Positions 1-7,570 of a stretch of 13,033 nt of DNA are shown here, piece by piece. The notes beneath the pieces were generated by a model. That model was not told the DNA's origin. It searched no databases and was given only the letters and a program-made list of their open reading frames with translations. Origin of the DNA: JBDTNL01 sp039933785 (lineage in GTDB: Bacteria; Acidobacteriota; Thermoanaerobaculia; Multivoradales; JAGPDF01); the NCBI GenBank assembly GCA_039933785.1, contig JBDTNL010000090.1, positions 1 through 13,033 of the forward strand, written 5' to 3'. The position numbers were made by a program, and so were the translations under genes. Position 1 is the first letter of the stretch. Every line of letters starts with the position of its first letter.

Positions 1-1598
1 AGCCTCGCACCGCGGTCATCATCGGCGCCGGTCCGGCCGGGCTCACCGCTGCGTTCGAGCTCCTCGACCGCACCGACATCCACGCGGTGGTGCTCGAGAA
101 GAGCACGTACATGGGCGGCATCGCCCGCACCGTGAACTACAAGGGCAACCGGATCGACATCGGCGGGCACCGGTTCTTCTCCAAGTCGGACCGGGTCATG
201 GAGTGGTGGCAGCGATTCATGCCGCTCCAGGCGCTGGCCGATCCCAAGCAGACGATCACGTATCAACGCCAGACGAGAGAGCTGGCCGGCAGCACGACCG
301 CGGCGCCCGATCCTGCGACCACCGATCGCGTCATGCTCCTGCGCGGCCGCAAGTCGCGGATTTACTACCTGCGGCGTTTCTTCGACTATCCGATTTCTCT
401 CAGCGTCGACACCCTCGGCAAGCTGGGTCTGATGCGCACGTTCAAGATCGGCTTCAGCTACTTGCGCAGCGCGGCCTTTCCGATCCGCCCGGAGACCAAT
501 CTCGAGGAGTTCTTCATCAACCGTTTCGGGCGTCAGCTCTACGCCACCTTCTTCCGCGACTACACCGAGAAGGTTTGGGGGGTGCCCTGCGAACGCATCA
601 GCGCCGAGTGGGGCGCCCAGCGCGTCAAAGGACTCTCGATCACCAAGGCGGTGTGGCATTTCGTGAAGAAGCTCTTCCAACGCGATCGGTCGATCGGACA
701 GAAGGGCACCGAAACCTCGCTCATCGAGCAGTTTCTTTACCCCAAACTCGGACCCGGGCAGATGTGGGAGACCGTTGCCGTCGAGGTGCAGAAGAAGGGC
801 GGCGAAGTGCGGACCGAGCTCGAAGTGGTGCGCCTGCGCCGCGAGGGTGAGCACATCGTCGAAGTGGACGCCCGCGATGCCGGCGGCGTCACCCAGTCTT
901 TCCCGGGCGAGGTGTTCTTCTCCACCATGCCGGTCAAACAGTTAGTGGCGGCGCTCGATCCACCGGCACCCGAAGACATGCGCGCGATCGCCGATGGATT
1001 GGTGTATCGCGACTTCATCACCGTCGGGCTGTTGCTGCCCCAGCTTCGCATCACCGAACCCGGCCAGGATTCAGCCAGCAGCGATCGCGTCGCCAAGCTG
1101 ATCAAGGACAACTGGATCTACATCCAGGAACCCGACGTACAGGTCGGCCGTCTGCAGATCTTCAACAACTGGAGCCCGTACCTGGTGGCCGACTCCAACA
1201 CCGTGTGGCTCGGGCTCGAATACTTCTGCAACGAGGGCGATGCACTGTGGAGCCGCCCGGATGCATCGATGATCGAGCTGGCCAAGGATGAGCTCGACCG
1301 CATCGGCATCATCGACCAAGCGACGGTGCTCGATGCCATGGTCCTCCGCGTCGAGAAGACCTACCCGGCGTACTTCGGCAGCTACGAACGCTTCCCGGAG
1401 CTTCGCGCCTGGCTCGACCGTTTCGACAATCTCTTCCTCATCGGCCGCAACGGCATGCATCGCTACAACAACCAGGACCACTCGATGCTGGCGGCGATGA
1501 CCGCGGTCGACAACCTGGTCGAGGGCCGTGGCGACAAGGCCAATGTCTGGGCGACCAATACGGAAGAGGAGTACCACGAGGAAAAGAGCAAGAGCTGA
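1..1598 (+). CDS. FAD/NAD(P)-dependent oxidoreductase, DIGGHRFF/UDP-galactopyranose mutase-like (5' partial)
   Basis: The reading frame is already open at base 3, and its first visible residues hold the Rossmann motif G-A-G-P-A-G (visible residues 8-13). The true start is therefore a few codons before the window; the internal ATG at 87 is not the start because it would remove the FAD-binding loop. 531 residues are visible. Seen in order: the dinucleotide-binding loop, the E-K-x-x-x-x-G-G-I-A-R segment that usually follows the ribose-binding acid, the D-I-G-G-H-R-F-F-S-K signature, a central Y-T-E-K-V-W-G-V-P block, and a C-terminal I-G-R-N-G-M-H-R-Y-N-N-Q-D-H-S-M block that closes the FAD site. 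Such proteins belong to the flavin amine oxidase/UDP-galactopyranose mutase superfamily and often sit in polysaccharide gene clusters. The substrate is not known. It probably forms an operon with the flippase-like gene 23 bases downstream. A protoporphyrinogen-oxidase-like or desaturase role cannot be excluded. Confidence 0.88.
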   Translation, partial: PRTAVIIGAGPAGLTAAFELLDRTDIHAVVLEKSTYMGGIARTVNYKGNRIDIGGHRFFSKSDRVMEWWQRFMPLQALADPKQTITYQRQTRELAGSTTAAPDPATTDRVMLLRGRKSRIYYLRRFFDYPISLSVDTLGKLGLMRTFKIGFSYLRSAAFPIRPETNLEEFFINRFGRQLYATFFRDYTEKVWGVPCERISAEWGAQRVKGLSITKAVWHFVKKLFQRDRSIGQKGTETSLIEQFLYPKLGPGQMWETVAVEVQKKGGEVRTELEVVRLRREGEHIVEVDARDAGGVTQSFPGEVFFSTMPVKQLVAALDPPAPEDMRAIADGLVYRDFITVGLLLPQLRITEPGQDSASSDRVAKLIKDNWIYIQEPDVQVGRLQIFNNWSPYLVADSNTVWLGLEYFCNEGDALWSRPDASMIELAKDELDRIGIIDQATVLDAMVLRVEKTYPAYFGSYERFPELRAWLDRFDNLFLIGRNGMHRYNNQDHSMLAAMTAVDNLVEGRGDKANVWATNTEEEYHEEKSKS

Positions 1599-1621
1599 GG
1601 CCGCAGCGGGTGAGCTGAGAC

Positions 1622-2605
1622 ATGTGGAAGCGCGCCCTCGCTGGCCTCGCCCTCGCGGGAATCATCCTCTTCCTGCTCCTGCGCAAGGTCGACACGCATC
1701 AAGTGTGGACCGTTCTGCGCGGCGCGCGCTGGGCGATTCTGCCTCTGGTGTCGGTCTGCGGCTGCCTTTCCGTATTCCTCAAGGGCGAGCGTTGGGCGAT
1801 CGCGCTCGGCGCGCATTCGGGTGAGCGTCCGCGGCGGCGCGTCTTCGCCGCAACCATGATCGGCGTGGCGGCGAACTACCTGTTGCCGGCGAGGCTCGGC
1901 GACATCCTGCGTGTTCTCGTCCTGCGCAAGCACAACGACGTTCCCGCGACGCGGGGCCTCCTCGCCAGCTGGAGCTCACAGGCCTTCGATCTGCTCGCCG
2001 TCGCCGTCTTGTTGCTCGCCGGAGCGGCCGCGGGAGAAGGCGTCGCCTCCGGTGCGACCGTCGCTCTGGTGCTCGCCGTGGTCCTCGGCGGCGTCGCTGT
2101 CGTCGGCCTGTTGGCGCGCCAGCCAGCGCGTCTGGTGGGTTGGGCGAACGGGCTCTGCTCGCTGCTGCCGAAGCGTCTGGCCGCTAAGGCTCAGCCGCTC
2201 GTCGAGCACGCCATCGACGGCCTGCGCTTCCTCGGCAAGCCGGTGGTACTCGGCTGGGTGGTGCTCTTTACGGTCGTAATCTGGATCGTGGAGGTCACGA
2301 GTATGTGGCTCGCGCTCTACGCGTTCCATATCGCCGTCAGGCCGGCGGCCGCGGGGTTGCTGGTGGCGGCGATCGGATTGTCCTTCGCGCTGCCGCTGAC
2401 CCCCGGCAACATCGGCACCTACCAGTTGATCGCCATCCTGGTCCTCGGGCGCTTCGGCATCGAGCGCGACCAGGCGTTCGCGTTCGGCATCGGATTTCAG
2501 GCCTACGCGCTGGTCACCACCGTGTTGCTCGGACTGGTGTTGTTCCAGCGCGAAGGGCTGTCGTTCGAAACGCTCGGCAAGGCCGGCGAGGCTCAGGCGC
2601 CGTAG
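1622..2605 (+). CDS. Lysylphosphatidylglycerol synthase TM-domain / flippase-like membrane protein
   Basis: This is a 327-residue polytopic membrane protein with about eight hydrophobic segments and no cytoplasmic catalytic domain. It matches the stand-alone transmembrane family related to the flippase half of MprF (LPG_synthase_TM, formerly UPF0104). Visible family marks are an early R-W-A-I-A-L segment, N-Y-L-L-P-A-R-L-G-D-I-L-R-V around residues 85-100, and a C-terminal L-P-L-T-P-G-N-I-G-T-Y-Q block near residues 257-268. Members are thought to move or modify lipid-linked substrates, and many lie beside glycan genes, as here. The ATG at 1622 is preceded by a weak GGTGAG about seven bases upstream. 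The gene follows the oxidoreductase by 23 bases, so co-transcription is likely. Its last 13 bases overlap the end of the convergent aminotransferase gene. The exact substrate is unknown. Confidence 0.85.
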   Translation: MWKRALAGLALAGIILFLLLRKVDTHQVWTVLRGARWAILPLVSVCGCLSVFLKGERWAIALGAHSGERPRRRVFAATMIGVAANYLLPARLGDILRVLVLRKHNDVPATRGLLASWSSQAFDLLAVAVLLLAGAAAGEGVASGATVALVLAVVLGGVAVVGLLARQPARLVGWANGLCSLLPKRLAAKAQPLVEHAIDGLRFLGKPVVLGWVVLFTVVIWIVEVTSMWLALYAFHIAVRPAAAGLLVAAIGLSFALPLTPGNIGTYQLIAILVLGRFGIERDQAFAFGIGFQAYALVTTVLLGLVLFQREGLSFETLGKAGEAQAP

Positions 2606-3699
2606 AAGGCGCGCACCGCGTCGCAGGTCTCCGCGAGCTCCGCGTCGGTGAGCTCGGGGAACATCGGCAGACTCAACACCTCGTTCGCCGCCGCCTGCGC
2701 GACCGGCAGCTCCGGCAGTACGTCGAGGTGCGGGGTCAGCGCCGCGTGGCGATGTAGCGGCGTCGGGTAGTGAATCGCGGTGCCGATGCCACGGGCCTTG
2801 AGGAAGTCCTGGAGCTCGTTACGCCGCCCGGTGCGCAGAGTGAGTTGGTGATAGACGCTCACGCCGCCCTCGGGGTCTTGCGGCAGGCGGATGTCGCCCA
2901 CTCCCGCGAGGGCACCGTAGTACTTGCAGGCGAGCTCGCGCCGCCGAGCGTTATCTTGTTCGAGCAGCGGCAGCCGGCAATTGAGCACCGCGGCCTGCAA
3001 GCTGTCGAGGCGGCTGTTGGTGCCGAGCTCGATGTGTTCGTAGCGGGCCACCTGGCCGTGATTGGCGATGCGCCGCATGCGAGTGAGCAGCTCGCTGTCG
3101 TTCGAGCTCAAGGCGCCGCCGTCGCCGAAGCAGCCGAGATTTTTCGACGGATAGAAGCTCCACGCCGCCACTGTTCCGAGACCGCCGACACGGCGGCCGC
3201 GCCAGGAGGCACCCTGCGCCTGCGCGGCGTCTTCCATCAACCAGATTCCGCGCTCGGCCGCGAGCGCCCCCAACCGGTCGGCGTCGAACGGACGACCGTA
3301 AAGGTGCACGCCGATGATGCCGACCGTGCCCGGCGTCAGCCGGCGAGCGGCGTCCTCGGGGTCGATGTTGAGGGTGCGGTCTTCGACGTCGCAAAACACC
3401 GGCAGCGCGCCGACCAGGAGAACCGCCTCCGCCGTGGCGTAGAAGCTGAACGCGGGCACCAGCACCTCGTCGCCCGGGCGCACGCCGAGAGCGCGGAGCG
3501 CCACTACCAGAGCATCGGTTCCGTTGGCGACGCCGAGCGTGCCGGTGACGCCGAGATAGTCGGCCCAGGCGCGCTCGAACTCGCTCACCTCGGGACCGAG
3601 GATGAACGAGGTGTTCAGGACGATGCGCTGCCAGCGCGTCTGCAGCTCGGCGGAGATGCGGCGCTCGGCGCGCTGCAGATTGAACACGGGAACGCTCAT
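2593..3699 (-). CDS. DegT/DnrJ/EryC1/StrS-family PLP-dependent sugar aminotransferase
   Basis: A 368-residue fold-type I PLP enzyme. The family transfers an amino group (usually from glutamate) to nucleotide-linked keto-sugars used in O-antigens, glycoproteins or antibiotics. Visible marks: A-N-G-T-D-A-L near residues 58-64 (phosphate binding), E-D-A-A-Q at 156-160 with D157 expected to hold the pyridine nitrogen and Q160 in the usual His/Gln position, and S-F-Y-P-S-K-N-L-G with K186 as the Schiff-base lysine, followed by G-D-G-G. The C-terminal H-Y-P-T-P-L-H motif is also present. Length is normal. I chose the ATG at 3699 because it has a strong GAGGAGG nine bases upstream. The same frame stays open further upstream, but there it overlaps the glycosyltransferase gene. 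Start and upstream stop form an ATGA overlap, implying translational coupling. The exact sugar is not predictable. Confidence 0.93.
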   Translation of the reverse strand: MSVPVFNLQRAERRISAELQTRWQRIVLNTSFILGPEVSEFERAWADYLGVTGTLGVANGTDALVVALRALGVRPGDEVLVPAFSFYATAEAVLLVGALPVFCDVEDRTLNIDPEDAARRLTPGTVGIIGVHLYGRPFDADRLGALAAERGIWLMEDAAQAQGASWRGRRVGGLGTVAAWSFYPSKNLGCFGDGGALSSNDSELLTRMRRIANHGQVARYEHIELGTNSRLDSLQAAVLNCRLPLLEQDNARRRELACKYYGALAGVGDIRLPQDPEGGVSVYHQLTLRTGRRNELQDFLKARGIGTAIHYPTPLHRHAALTPHLDVLPELPVAQAAANEVLSLPMFPELTDAELAETCDAVRAFYGA

Positions 3700-5258
3700 G
3701 GCAGAAGACCTCCTCGCGTCCAGGGTGTCTTGTAGACCACCAACTGGTCGCCGGCGAGTGTGATGTTGTCTGGGACGGCGAGCGTGTATACCGGAACGAA
3801 ACCGGTTTCCGCCCGCACCAGTTGAGGGTACCAGGAAGGGAATGCCACCAGATAGTCGGGCCGCTTCTCTTCCAGATACCGCAGCATCCCTGCCTGACCG
3901 AAGCGATCCTCGGGCGTGGTCGCGGCGCGAATGGCGCGCTGGATATCGGGGCTCACGATGCCGGCGAGATCGAGAATGCGTTGCGGCGCGAAGAAACGAA
4001 TCGCCCCAATGTCTTGCACCGCCACGACGGCCTCGACCGGCACGTGCGCGCGGAGCCAAGACGCCATGCGAACGTCGCCATCCTCGACATTGGCGACGTT
4101 GCGGGCGAAGAAGCCCGCGCCCTGAACCAGGGTGTAGAGCGTCGGCAGGATCAAGGCAACGAGTAGCAACGCGCGCAAGGGGCGCAAGCCGCGCCAGCGC
4201 TGCCAGACCTCGCGCCCACCGAGGCAGCCGAGCAGGATCACGACCGGGAAAAGGGGAAAGAAATAGCGACCGAAGTTGCCGAGCAGGAGATGCTTGCCTT
4301 GCGGGACGAGCAGTGCGTAGGCAAAGGGCAAACCGAAGCCCCAGAGGGCGATCAGCAGGCCGCGATCGCCGTCACCGCGCCAGCGCCGGAGAAGCACCGC
4401 GGCTCCCGCCGCGGCCAGCAGAGCCATCCAGGGTTGGGGGCGAAAGAAGATCCCGAACACCATAAAGAGATACTGACCGTCGGGAAGCAGACCCCGCATC
4501 TCACCGGCCTTGGCGCCGAACGTCGTCGGCAACGGCGAACCCCCGACCCGCCAATAGAACAGCAGAGTGGGTACTACGAAGAGCGCCGCAGCGACCATTC
4601 CCCGGCCCAAGCGGCGAAGATCGACCTGATCGCCGGCCGTCAAACGATCGGCGATCGCAAGCATCAGCAGAAGCAACGCCTCGGGCCGAGCGAGCGCGGA
4701 TAGCGCGAGCACCGGGAGAGAGAGACACGGCCGCTGGGGATCCCGGCGCTCGCGCAGATGGAGCAGGATGCCCTCGAGCGACAGCCACACGAAGAGCACG
4801 ATTTCCATTCCTGAGAGCGCCGACCAAACGAGCCAGTAGGTCCCGGCCACAAGCAGCGAGGCGACACTCGCGAGGTCGCGCTCGAGCCCGAGCGCCCGTC
4901 CGAGGCGGAACGTGGCGTGGACCGAGGCGACGAACAACACTGCGCTCGCGAGCTTCGTCCACACCACCACGTTTCCCGGCAGGTGGAAGAGCAGCGAGAG
5001 CAAGGCCGTCCAGAGCGGCGCGGTCGAGCCGGTTACCAGCTCGCCGGGGTTGTAAGACAAGCCGAGCCCCGACGCCAGATTGCGTGCGAACTGCAAGTGA
5101 ATCCAGCTGTCGTCGAGGGGAAACCCCAGCCGGAACGAGAGCAGCGAAGCCTCGGCGGCGAAGTACCCCAACAAAACGACCGCGGCGGCCCAGAGGACGC
5201 CGTGCGGCACGCGCTCGCGCAGTGCGCGGTCTTGGGGACGGTGGGGGCTCGCGTGCAC
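3696..5258 (-). CDS. GT-C-fold integral membrane glycosyltransferase (AftB/mannosyltransferase-like)
   Basis: About 520 residues from the GTG at 5258, with many hydrophobic segments. The first membrane helix (about residues 21-40) is followed by F-P-L-D-D-S-W-I-H at 47-55. The aspartate pair D49/D50 in the first external loop is the hallmark position of GT-C enzymes that use polyprenyl-phosphate-linked sugars. Then come Y-N-P-G-E-L-V-T-G-S-T-A-P-L-W, an A-R-P-E-A helix and a late G-R-Y-F-F-P-L-F-P segment. The C-terminal soluble part has V-Q-D-I-G-A-I and I-L-D-L-A-G-I-V-S-P, typical of AftB-like bacterial transferases. The frame is open to 5504, but the upstream part is low-complexity Arg/Pro/Ala sequence antisense to the divergent peptidase gene, so a start there is unlikely. 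GTG at 5258 has a -10-like TATGAT six bases upstream and no Shine-Dalgarno. An alternative GTG lies 16 codons further in. The aminotransferase follows with a four-base overlap. Sugar and acceptor are unknown. Confidence 0.85.
   Translation of the reverse strand: MHASPHRPQDRALRERVPHGVLWAAAVVLLGYFAAEASLLSFRLGFPLDDSWIHLQFARNLASGLGLSYNPGELVTGSTAPLWTALLSLLFHLPGNVVVWTKLASAVLFVASVHATFRLGRALGLERDLASVASLLVAGTYWLVWSALSGMEIVLFVWLSLEGILLHLRERRDPQRPCLSLPVLALSALARPEALLLLMLAIADRLTAGDQVDLRRLGRGMVAAALFVVPTLLFYWRVGGSPLPTTFGAKAGEMRGLLPDGQYLFMVFGIFFRPQPWMALLAAAGAAVLLRRWRGDGDRGLLIALWGFGLPFAYALLVPQGKHLLLGNFGRYFFPLFPVVILLGCLGGREVWQRWRGLRPLRALLLVALILPTLYTLVQGAGFFARNVANVEDGDVRMASWLRAHVPVEAVVAVQDIGAIRFFAPQRILDLAGIVSPDIQRAIRAATTPEDRFGQAGMLRYLEEKRPDYLVAFPSWYPQLVRAETGFVPVYTLAVPDNITLAGDQLVVYKTPWTRGGLLP
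3709..3715 (-). promoter_or_regulatory. Shine-Dalgarno of the aminotransferase gene
   Basis: GAGGAGG on the minus strand, nine bases before the ATG at 3699, lying inside the last codons of the upstream glycosyltransferase gene. It decides the start of the aminotransferase. Confidence 0.85.
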
Positions 5259-5264
5259 GCCGCC

Positions 5265-5291
5265 ATCATAAGTTGGCGCGGCGACTTTCAA
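5265..5291 (-). promoter_or_regulatory. Candidate sigma-70-type promoter for the GT-C/aminotransferase operon
   Basis: On the minus strand TTGAAA (5286-5291) is followed after 15 bases by TATGAT (5265-5270). Both hexamers are one base from the usual consensus, though the spacer is shorter than the preferred 17. The GTG start lies only six bases after the -10 hexamer, so transcription would begin at or next to the start codon. It lies in the 62-base gap shared with the divergent peptidase gene. Confidence 0.5.
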
Positions 5292-5320
5292 GCGCCGGGT
5301 TCCGATGGAATACTTCTCCC

Positions 5321-6781
5321 ATGTCCCTGTTTTCTCGCCAGGTGTATTCCCGCGTCGAGCGGCAGCGGCGCGGCGCGGCGCGGCTGGCGCTCTACTCGAG
5401 CCTGGTGCTGGTCGGCCTCGCCGGGTGGGCCGGGGCACGCCTGGTCGAGAGCCCCACGGTGAAGGCCCGCGAACAGGCCTGGAACAGGGTTGACTACAAA
5501 TCACTTCCCGAGGTGCAGCTGCTTTCGCAGTACGTCCAGATCGACACCAGCCCGATCACCGGCAACGAGATCCCGGGAGCACGCTTTCTGGAGCAAAGGC
5601 TGCGCGCGGCGGGCATCCCGTCTACCGTCGACCTCGTGGACGATCGTCACGCCAACCTGTGGGCGATCATCGAAGGCGAGAACCCCGACGCGGTCGTGCT
5701 CCACAGCCACATCGACGTGACCTCACCCGATATGGCGCAATGGGACTTTCCGCCCTTCGACGGCCTGATCGACCCGCCATGGATTCGCGGCCGCGGGACC
5801 TTCGACATGAAGAGCATCGCCATCGCCCAGCTCATGGCGATGACCGACCTCGCCGCGGAGGTCGCCAAGACCGGGCGGCGACCGAAGCGCTCGGTGATCT
5901 TTCTCGCCACCAGCAGCGAAGAGCATGGCAGCGCGGCCGGCATGCGGCGCATTCTCGACCAGCATCCCGAGCTCGTGCGCCGCTTCGCCGTGATGATTAC
6001 CGAGGGCGGCGCGGTCGAGGCGCGGTCGTTGGACGACATCAAGTACTGGGGCACCGAGTTCGCTCAGCGGCGCGAGGTCGAGGTCGTCACCCACGCGGCA
6101 ACCGCGGCCCCGCTCGATCGGTTGCGCGACGCGCTGGGGCGCCAGAACACCACCAAGCCGCGGCTGGGGCCCGAGGCCGCGGCCTTCCTCGGCGCGTACG
6201 GCGGGTCGCGCGACAGCGTCGAGATCGAGCGCGCCGTGAAGGGCGCGCAGCACCTCGTGGAGGATCCGGCGGCCTTGGCGGCCGCACCCGCCTTGATCCG
6301 GGACCTCCTGGTCGACCAGGCTTTCGTGGCCACGGCCACGGCCGATCCCGAGGGCGGCTTTCGCATGCCACTCACGTTCATGCTGCTGCCCGATTCGGAT
6401 TGGGACGCCGTACGCGCCGAGCTCCTCCCGGCCGCGCTCACCGCCGGGATCCAGGTCACCGGGGGTCCCGCCCACGGTCTGTCCCGGGGCAGCTCGCTCG
6501 AGCATCCCGCCTACCGCGCCATGCAGAGCGTGCTGAGCGAGGCCTACCCGCATGCGACGATCGGCCCCCACATGCTGAGTTTCACCCTCACCGACTCGAG
6601 ATTCGTGCGCGCACTCGGCATCCCGTCGTACGGGTTCTCGCCGTTCCTCATCCTGTCCATCGACACCTATCGAGTCGATCGCATGAACGAGCGCATCGGG
6701 TTACCGGGCTACGTTTCAGGCGTGAGTCTCTATCGCAAACTGGTGACGAGGCTGGCCAACGACGCTTCGGGGTGGAACTGA
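5321..6781 (+). CDS. Membrane-anchored M20-family metallopeptidase, divergent lid and C-terminal ligand
   Basis: 486 residues from the ATG at 5321. The N-terminus is basic, followed by one hydrophobic segment (about residues 22-39) that looks like a signal anchor, placing the enzyme outside the cytoplasmic membrane. The M20 catalytic domain is clear: H-S-H-I-D-V with H130 and D132, R-G-T-F-D-M-K with bridging D162, S-S-E-E-H with E200/E201 (general base and metal), and T-E-G-G with E228. M20 enzymes are usually dinuclear zinc peptidases or amidohydrolases. The second half is odd. The G-G-H-A segment of the dimerisation/lid domain is shortened to T-H-A-A (about 257-260). Where the downstream paralogue has I-H-G-P-D-E-R-I, this protein has V-D-R-M-N-E-R-I, so the final metal-ligand His aligns with D453. 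F-T-L-T-D-S-R (421-427) and Y-G-F-S-P-F are shared with the paralogue. A start at 5084 in the same frame is rejected because that part is antisense to the glycosyltransferase gene. Shine-Dalgarno is weak. Substrate unknown. Confidence 0.87.
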   Translation: MSLFSRQVYSRVERQRRGAARLALYSSLVLVGLAGWAGARLVESPTVKAREQAWNRVDYKSLPEVQLLSQYVQIDTSPITGNEIPGARFLEQRLRAAGIPSTVDLVDDRHANLWAIIEGENPDAVVLHSHIDVTSPDMAQWDFPPFDGLIDPPWIRGRGTFDMKSIAIAQLMAMTDLAAEVAKTGRRPKRSVIFLATSSEEHGSAAGMRRILDQHPELVRRFAVMITEGGAVEARSLDDIKYWGTEFAQRREVEVVTHAATAAPLDRLRDALGRQNTTKPRLGPEAAAFLGAYGGSRDSVEIERAVKGAQHLVEDPAALAAAPALIRDLLVDQAFVATATADPEGGFRMPLTFMLLPDSDWDAVRAELLPAALTAGIQVTGGPAHGLSRGSSLEHPAYRAMQSVLSEAYPHATIGPHMLSFTLTDSRFVRALGIPSYGFSPFLILSIDTYRVDRMNERIGLPGYVSGVSLYRKLVTRLANDASGWN

Positions 6782-6865
6782 CACGTTCCGTCCCTATCCA
6801 CCCGTCACAATTTGTCAGTTCTCCGGATGCCACGCCCCTTGGCAAGGAAAACGGGCTCCTACGAC

Positions 6866-6881
6866 TGGCACCGATCCTGCT
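6866..6881 (+). promoter_or_regulatory. Sigma-54 (-24/-12) promoter upstream of the first pilin gene
   Basis: TGGCACC-GATC-CTGCT has GG and GC exactly ten bases apart and matches the RpoN consensus (TGGCACG, four bases, TTGCW) at all but two informative positions. Transcription would start near 6892, giving a leader of roughly 60 bases before the pilin ATG. RpoN control by PilR-type activators is established for type IV pilin genes of several bacteria; applying it here is inference. An imperfect palindrome TCACAATTTGTCA at 6805-6817 lies upstream and could be an activator site, but this is weak. Confidence 0.65.
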
Positions 6882-6934
6882 CTTTAGCTCGATCACCAAG
6901 CCGACTTGGGATTACCCCAACGCGGTTTTCGCCC

Positions 6935-6942
6935 AAGGAGGG
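6935..6942 (+). promoter_or_regulatory. Shine-Dalgarno of the first pilin gene
   Basis: AAGGAGGG eight bases before the ATG at 6951, near-ideal pairing to the 16S rRNA tail. It decides between this ATG and an in-frame TTG at 6906 that has no such site. Confidence 0.9.
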
Positions 6943-6950
6943 CGACACGC

Positions 6951-7466
6951 ATGCTGAAGAGACTGCGCAACCGCAAAAAGGGTTTCACCCTGATCGAGCT
7001 GTTGATCGTCGTGGCGATCATCGGCATCATCGCCGCCCTGCTCATCCCGAACTTCCTCGACGCCCTGCAGAAGGCCAAGCAGAAGCGCACCGTCGCTGAC
7101 ATGCGCAACCTCGGGACCGCCATGTTCTCCTGGCTCACCGACCAGGTCGGCGCTTCCGCCGCCGGCGCCACCGTCGACCTGAGTGCCTACACGGGTATTT
7201 CCACCCAGGCCCTCATCGCGGGCCAGCTGGTCTCCCAGTACATCCAGGACGTGCCGACCCTCGACGGCTGGAAGAACACGTACCACTACTCGTTGAACAC
7301 CGCCAACCCGCTCGCCAAGCAGGTCATGTACATCCGCAGCCTCGGCCGCGACAAGTCCGCCACGACCGGCTCGTACACCGTGCAGTCGTTCGATCCCACC
7401 GACTACGACCAGGACATCGTCTGGGCCGACGGATTCTTCGTCCGCTGGCCGCAGAAGGGCACCTGA
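6951..7466 (+). CDS. Type IV pilin / GspG-like major pseudopilin, copy 1
   Basis: 171 residues. A short basic leader M-L-K-R-L-R-N-R-K-K-G ends at G11, the expected prepilin peptidase site, followed by F12 (mature +1) and E16 (mature +5) in F-T-L-I-E-L-L and a long hydrophobic helix to about residue 34. The mature protein would be 160 residues. It has no cysteine, so no disulfide-bonded D-region. The C-terminal half has D-G-W-K-N-T-Y-H-Y, I-R-S-L-G-R-D and D-Q-D-I-V-W-A-D-G, resembling the D-x-W-x-N-x-Y and S-x-G-x-D blocks of GspG-type major pseudopilins, where acidic residues of the loop bind calcium. It could be a pilus subunit or the major subunit of a type II secretion pseudopilus; the window holds no assembly ATPase or secretin to decide. 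The gene has a sigma-54 promoter, a strong Shine-Dalgarno and its own terminator, so it is probably monocistronic and highly expressed. The protein is identical to that of the next gene. Confidence 0.95.
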   Translation: MLKRLRNRKKGFTLIELLIVVAIIGIIAALLIPNFLDALQKAKQKRTVADMRNLGTAMFSWLTDQVGASAAGATVDLSAYTGISTQALIAGQLVSQYIQDVPTLDGWKNTYHYSLNTANPLAKQVMYIRSLGRDKSATTGSYTVQSFDPTDYDQDIVWADGFFVRWPQKGT

Positions 7467-7467
7467 G
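7059..7467 (+). repeat. 409-bp perfect direct repeat, unit 1 (3' part of pilin copy 1)
   Basis: Identical base for base to 7732-8140, offset 673. It begins right after the last synonymous mismatch at 7058 and ends one base after the stop codon, where similarity disappears at once. Confidence 0.95.
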
Positions 7468-7496
7468 AAGGGCCCAACACAAGAACCAACCTCCTC

Positions 7497-7529
7497 GGGG
7501 GGCGTCTCACGACGCCCCCCTTTTTTTTG
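7497..7529 (+). terminator. Strong intrinsic terminator after pilin copy 1
   Basis: A perfect 10-bp stem, GGGGGGCGTC (7497-7506) with GACGCCCCCC (7511-7520), with a TCAC loop, followed by eight T residues (7521-7528). This should largely separate the two pilin transcripts. Confidence 0.95.
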
Positions 7530-7570
7530 TCCCCTGGGTGGAGCAGAATAGGCCACTCAAACGGCGACGT

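Noticed and set aside
2770..3735. Long open frame on the plus strand, antisense to the aminotransferase gene.
   Set aside because: It mirrors the codon structure of a clearly recognisable PLP enzyme on the other strand. In high-GC DNA such antisense frames stay open by composition. No motif, Shine-Dalgarno or family likeness is seen.
3700..4059. Upstream extension of the aminotransferase frame to 4059.
   Set aside because: This part lies within the glycosyltransferase gene in another frame, is Arg/Gly-rich, and the strong Shine-Dalgarno before 3699 fixes the start.
5723..6571. Minus-strand open frame of about 280 codons inside the first M20 gene.
   Set aside because: Antisense shadow of a gene with intact catalytic motifs; its composition is Gly/Arg-rich and matches no family.
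6906..6950. Earlier in-frame TTG start for pilin copy 1, adding 15 residues.
   Set aside because: The strong AAGGAGGG at 6935-6942 fits the ATG at 6951, the standard basic leader starts there, and copy 2 has the same start.
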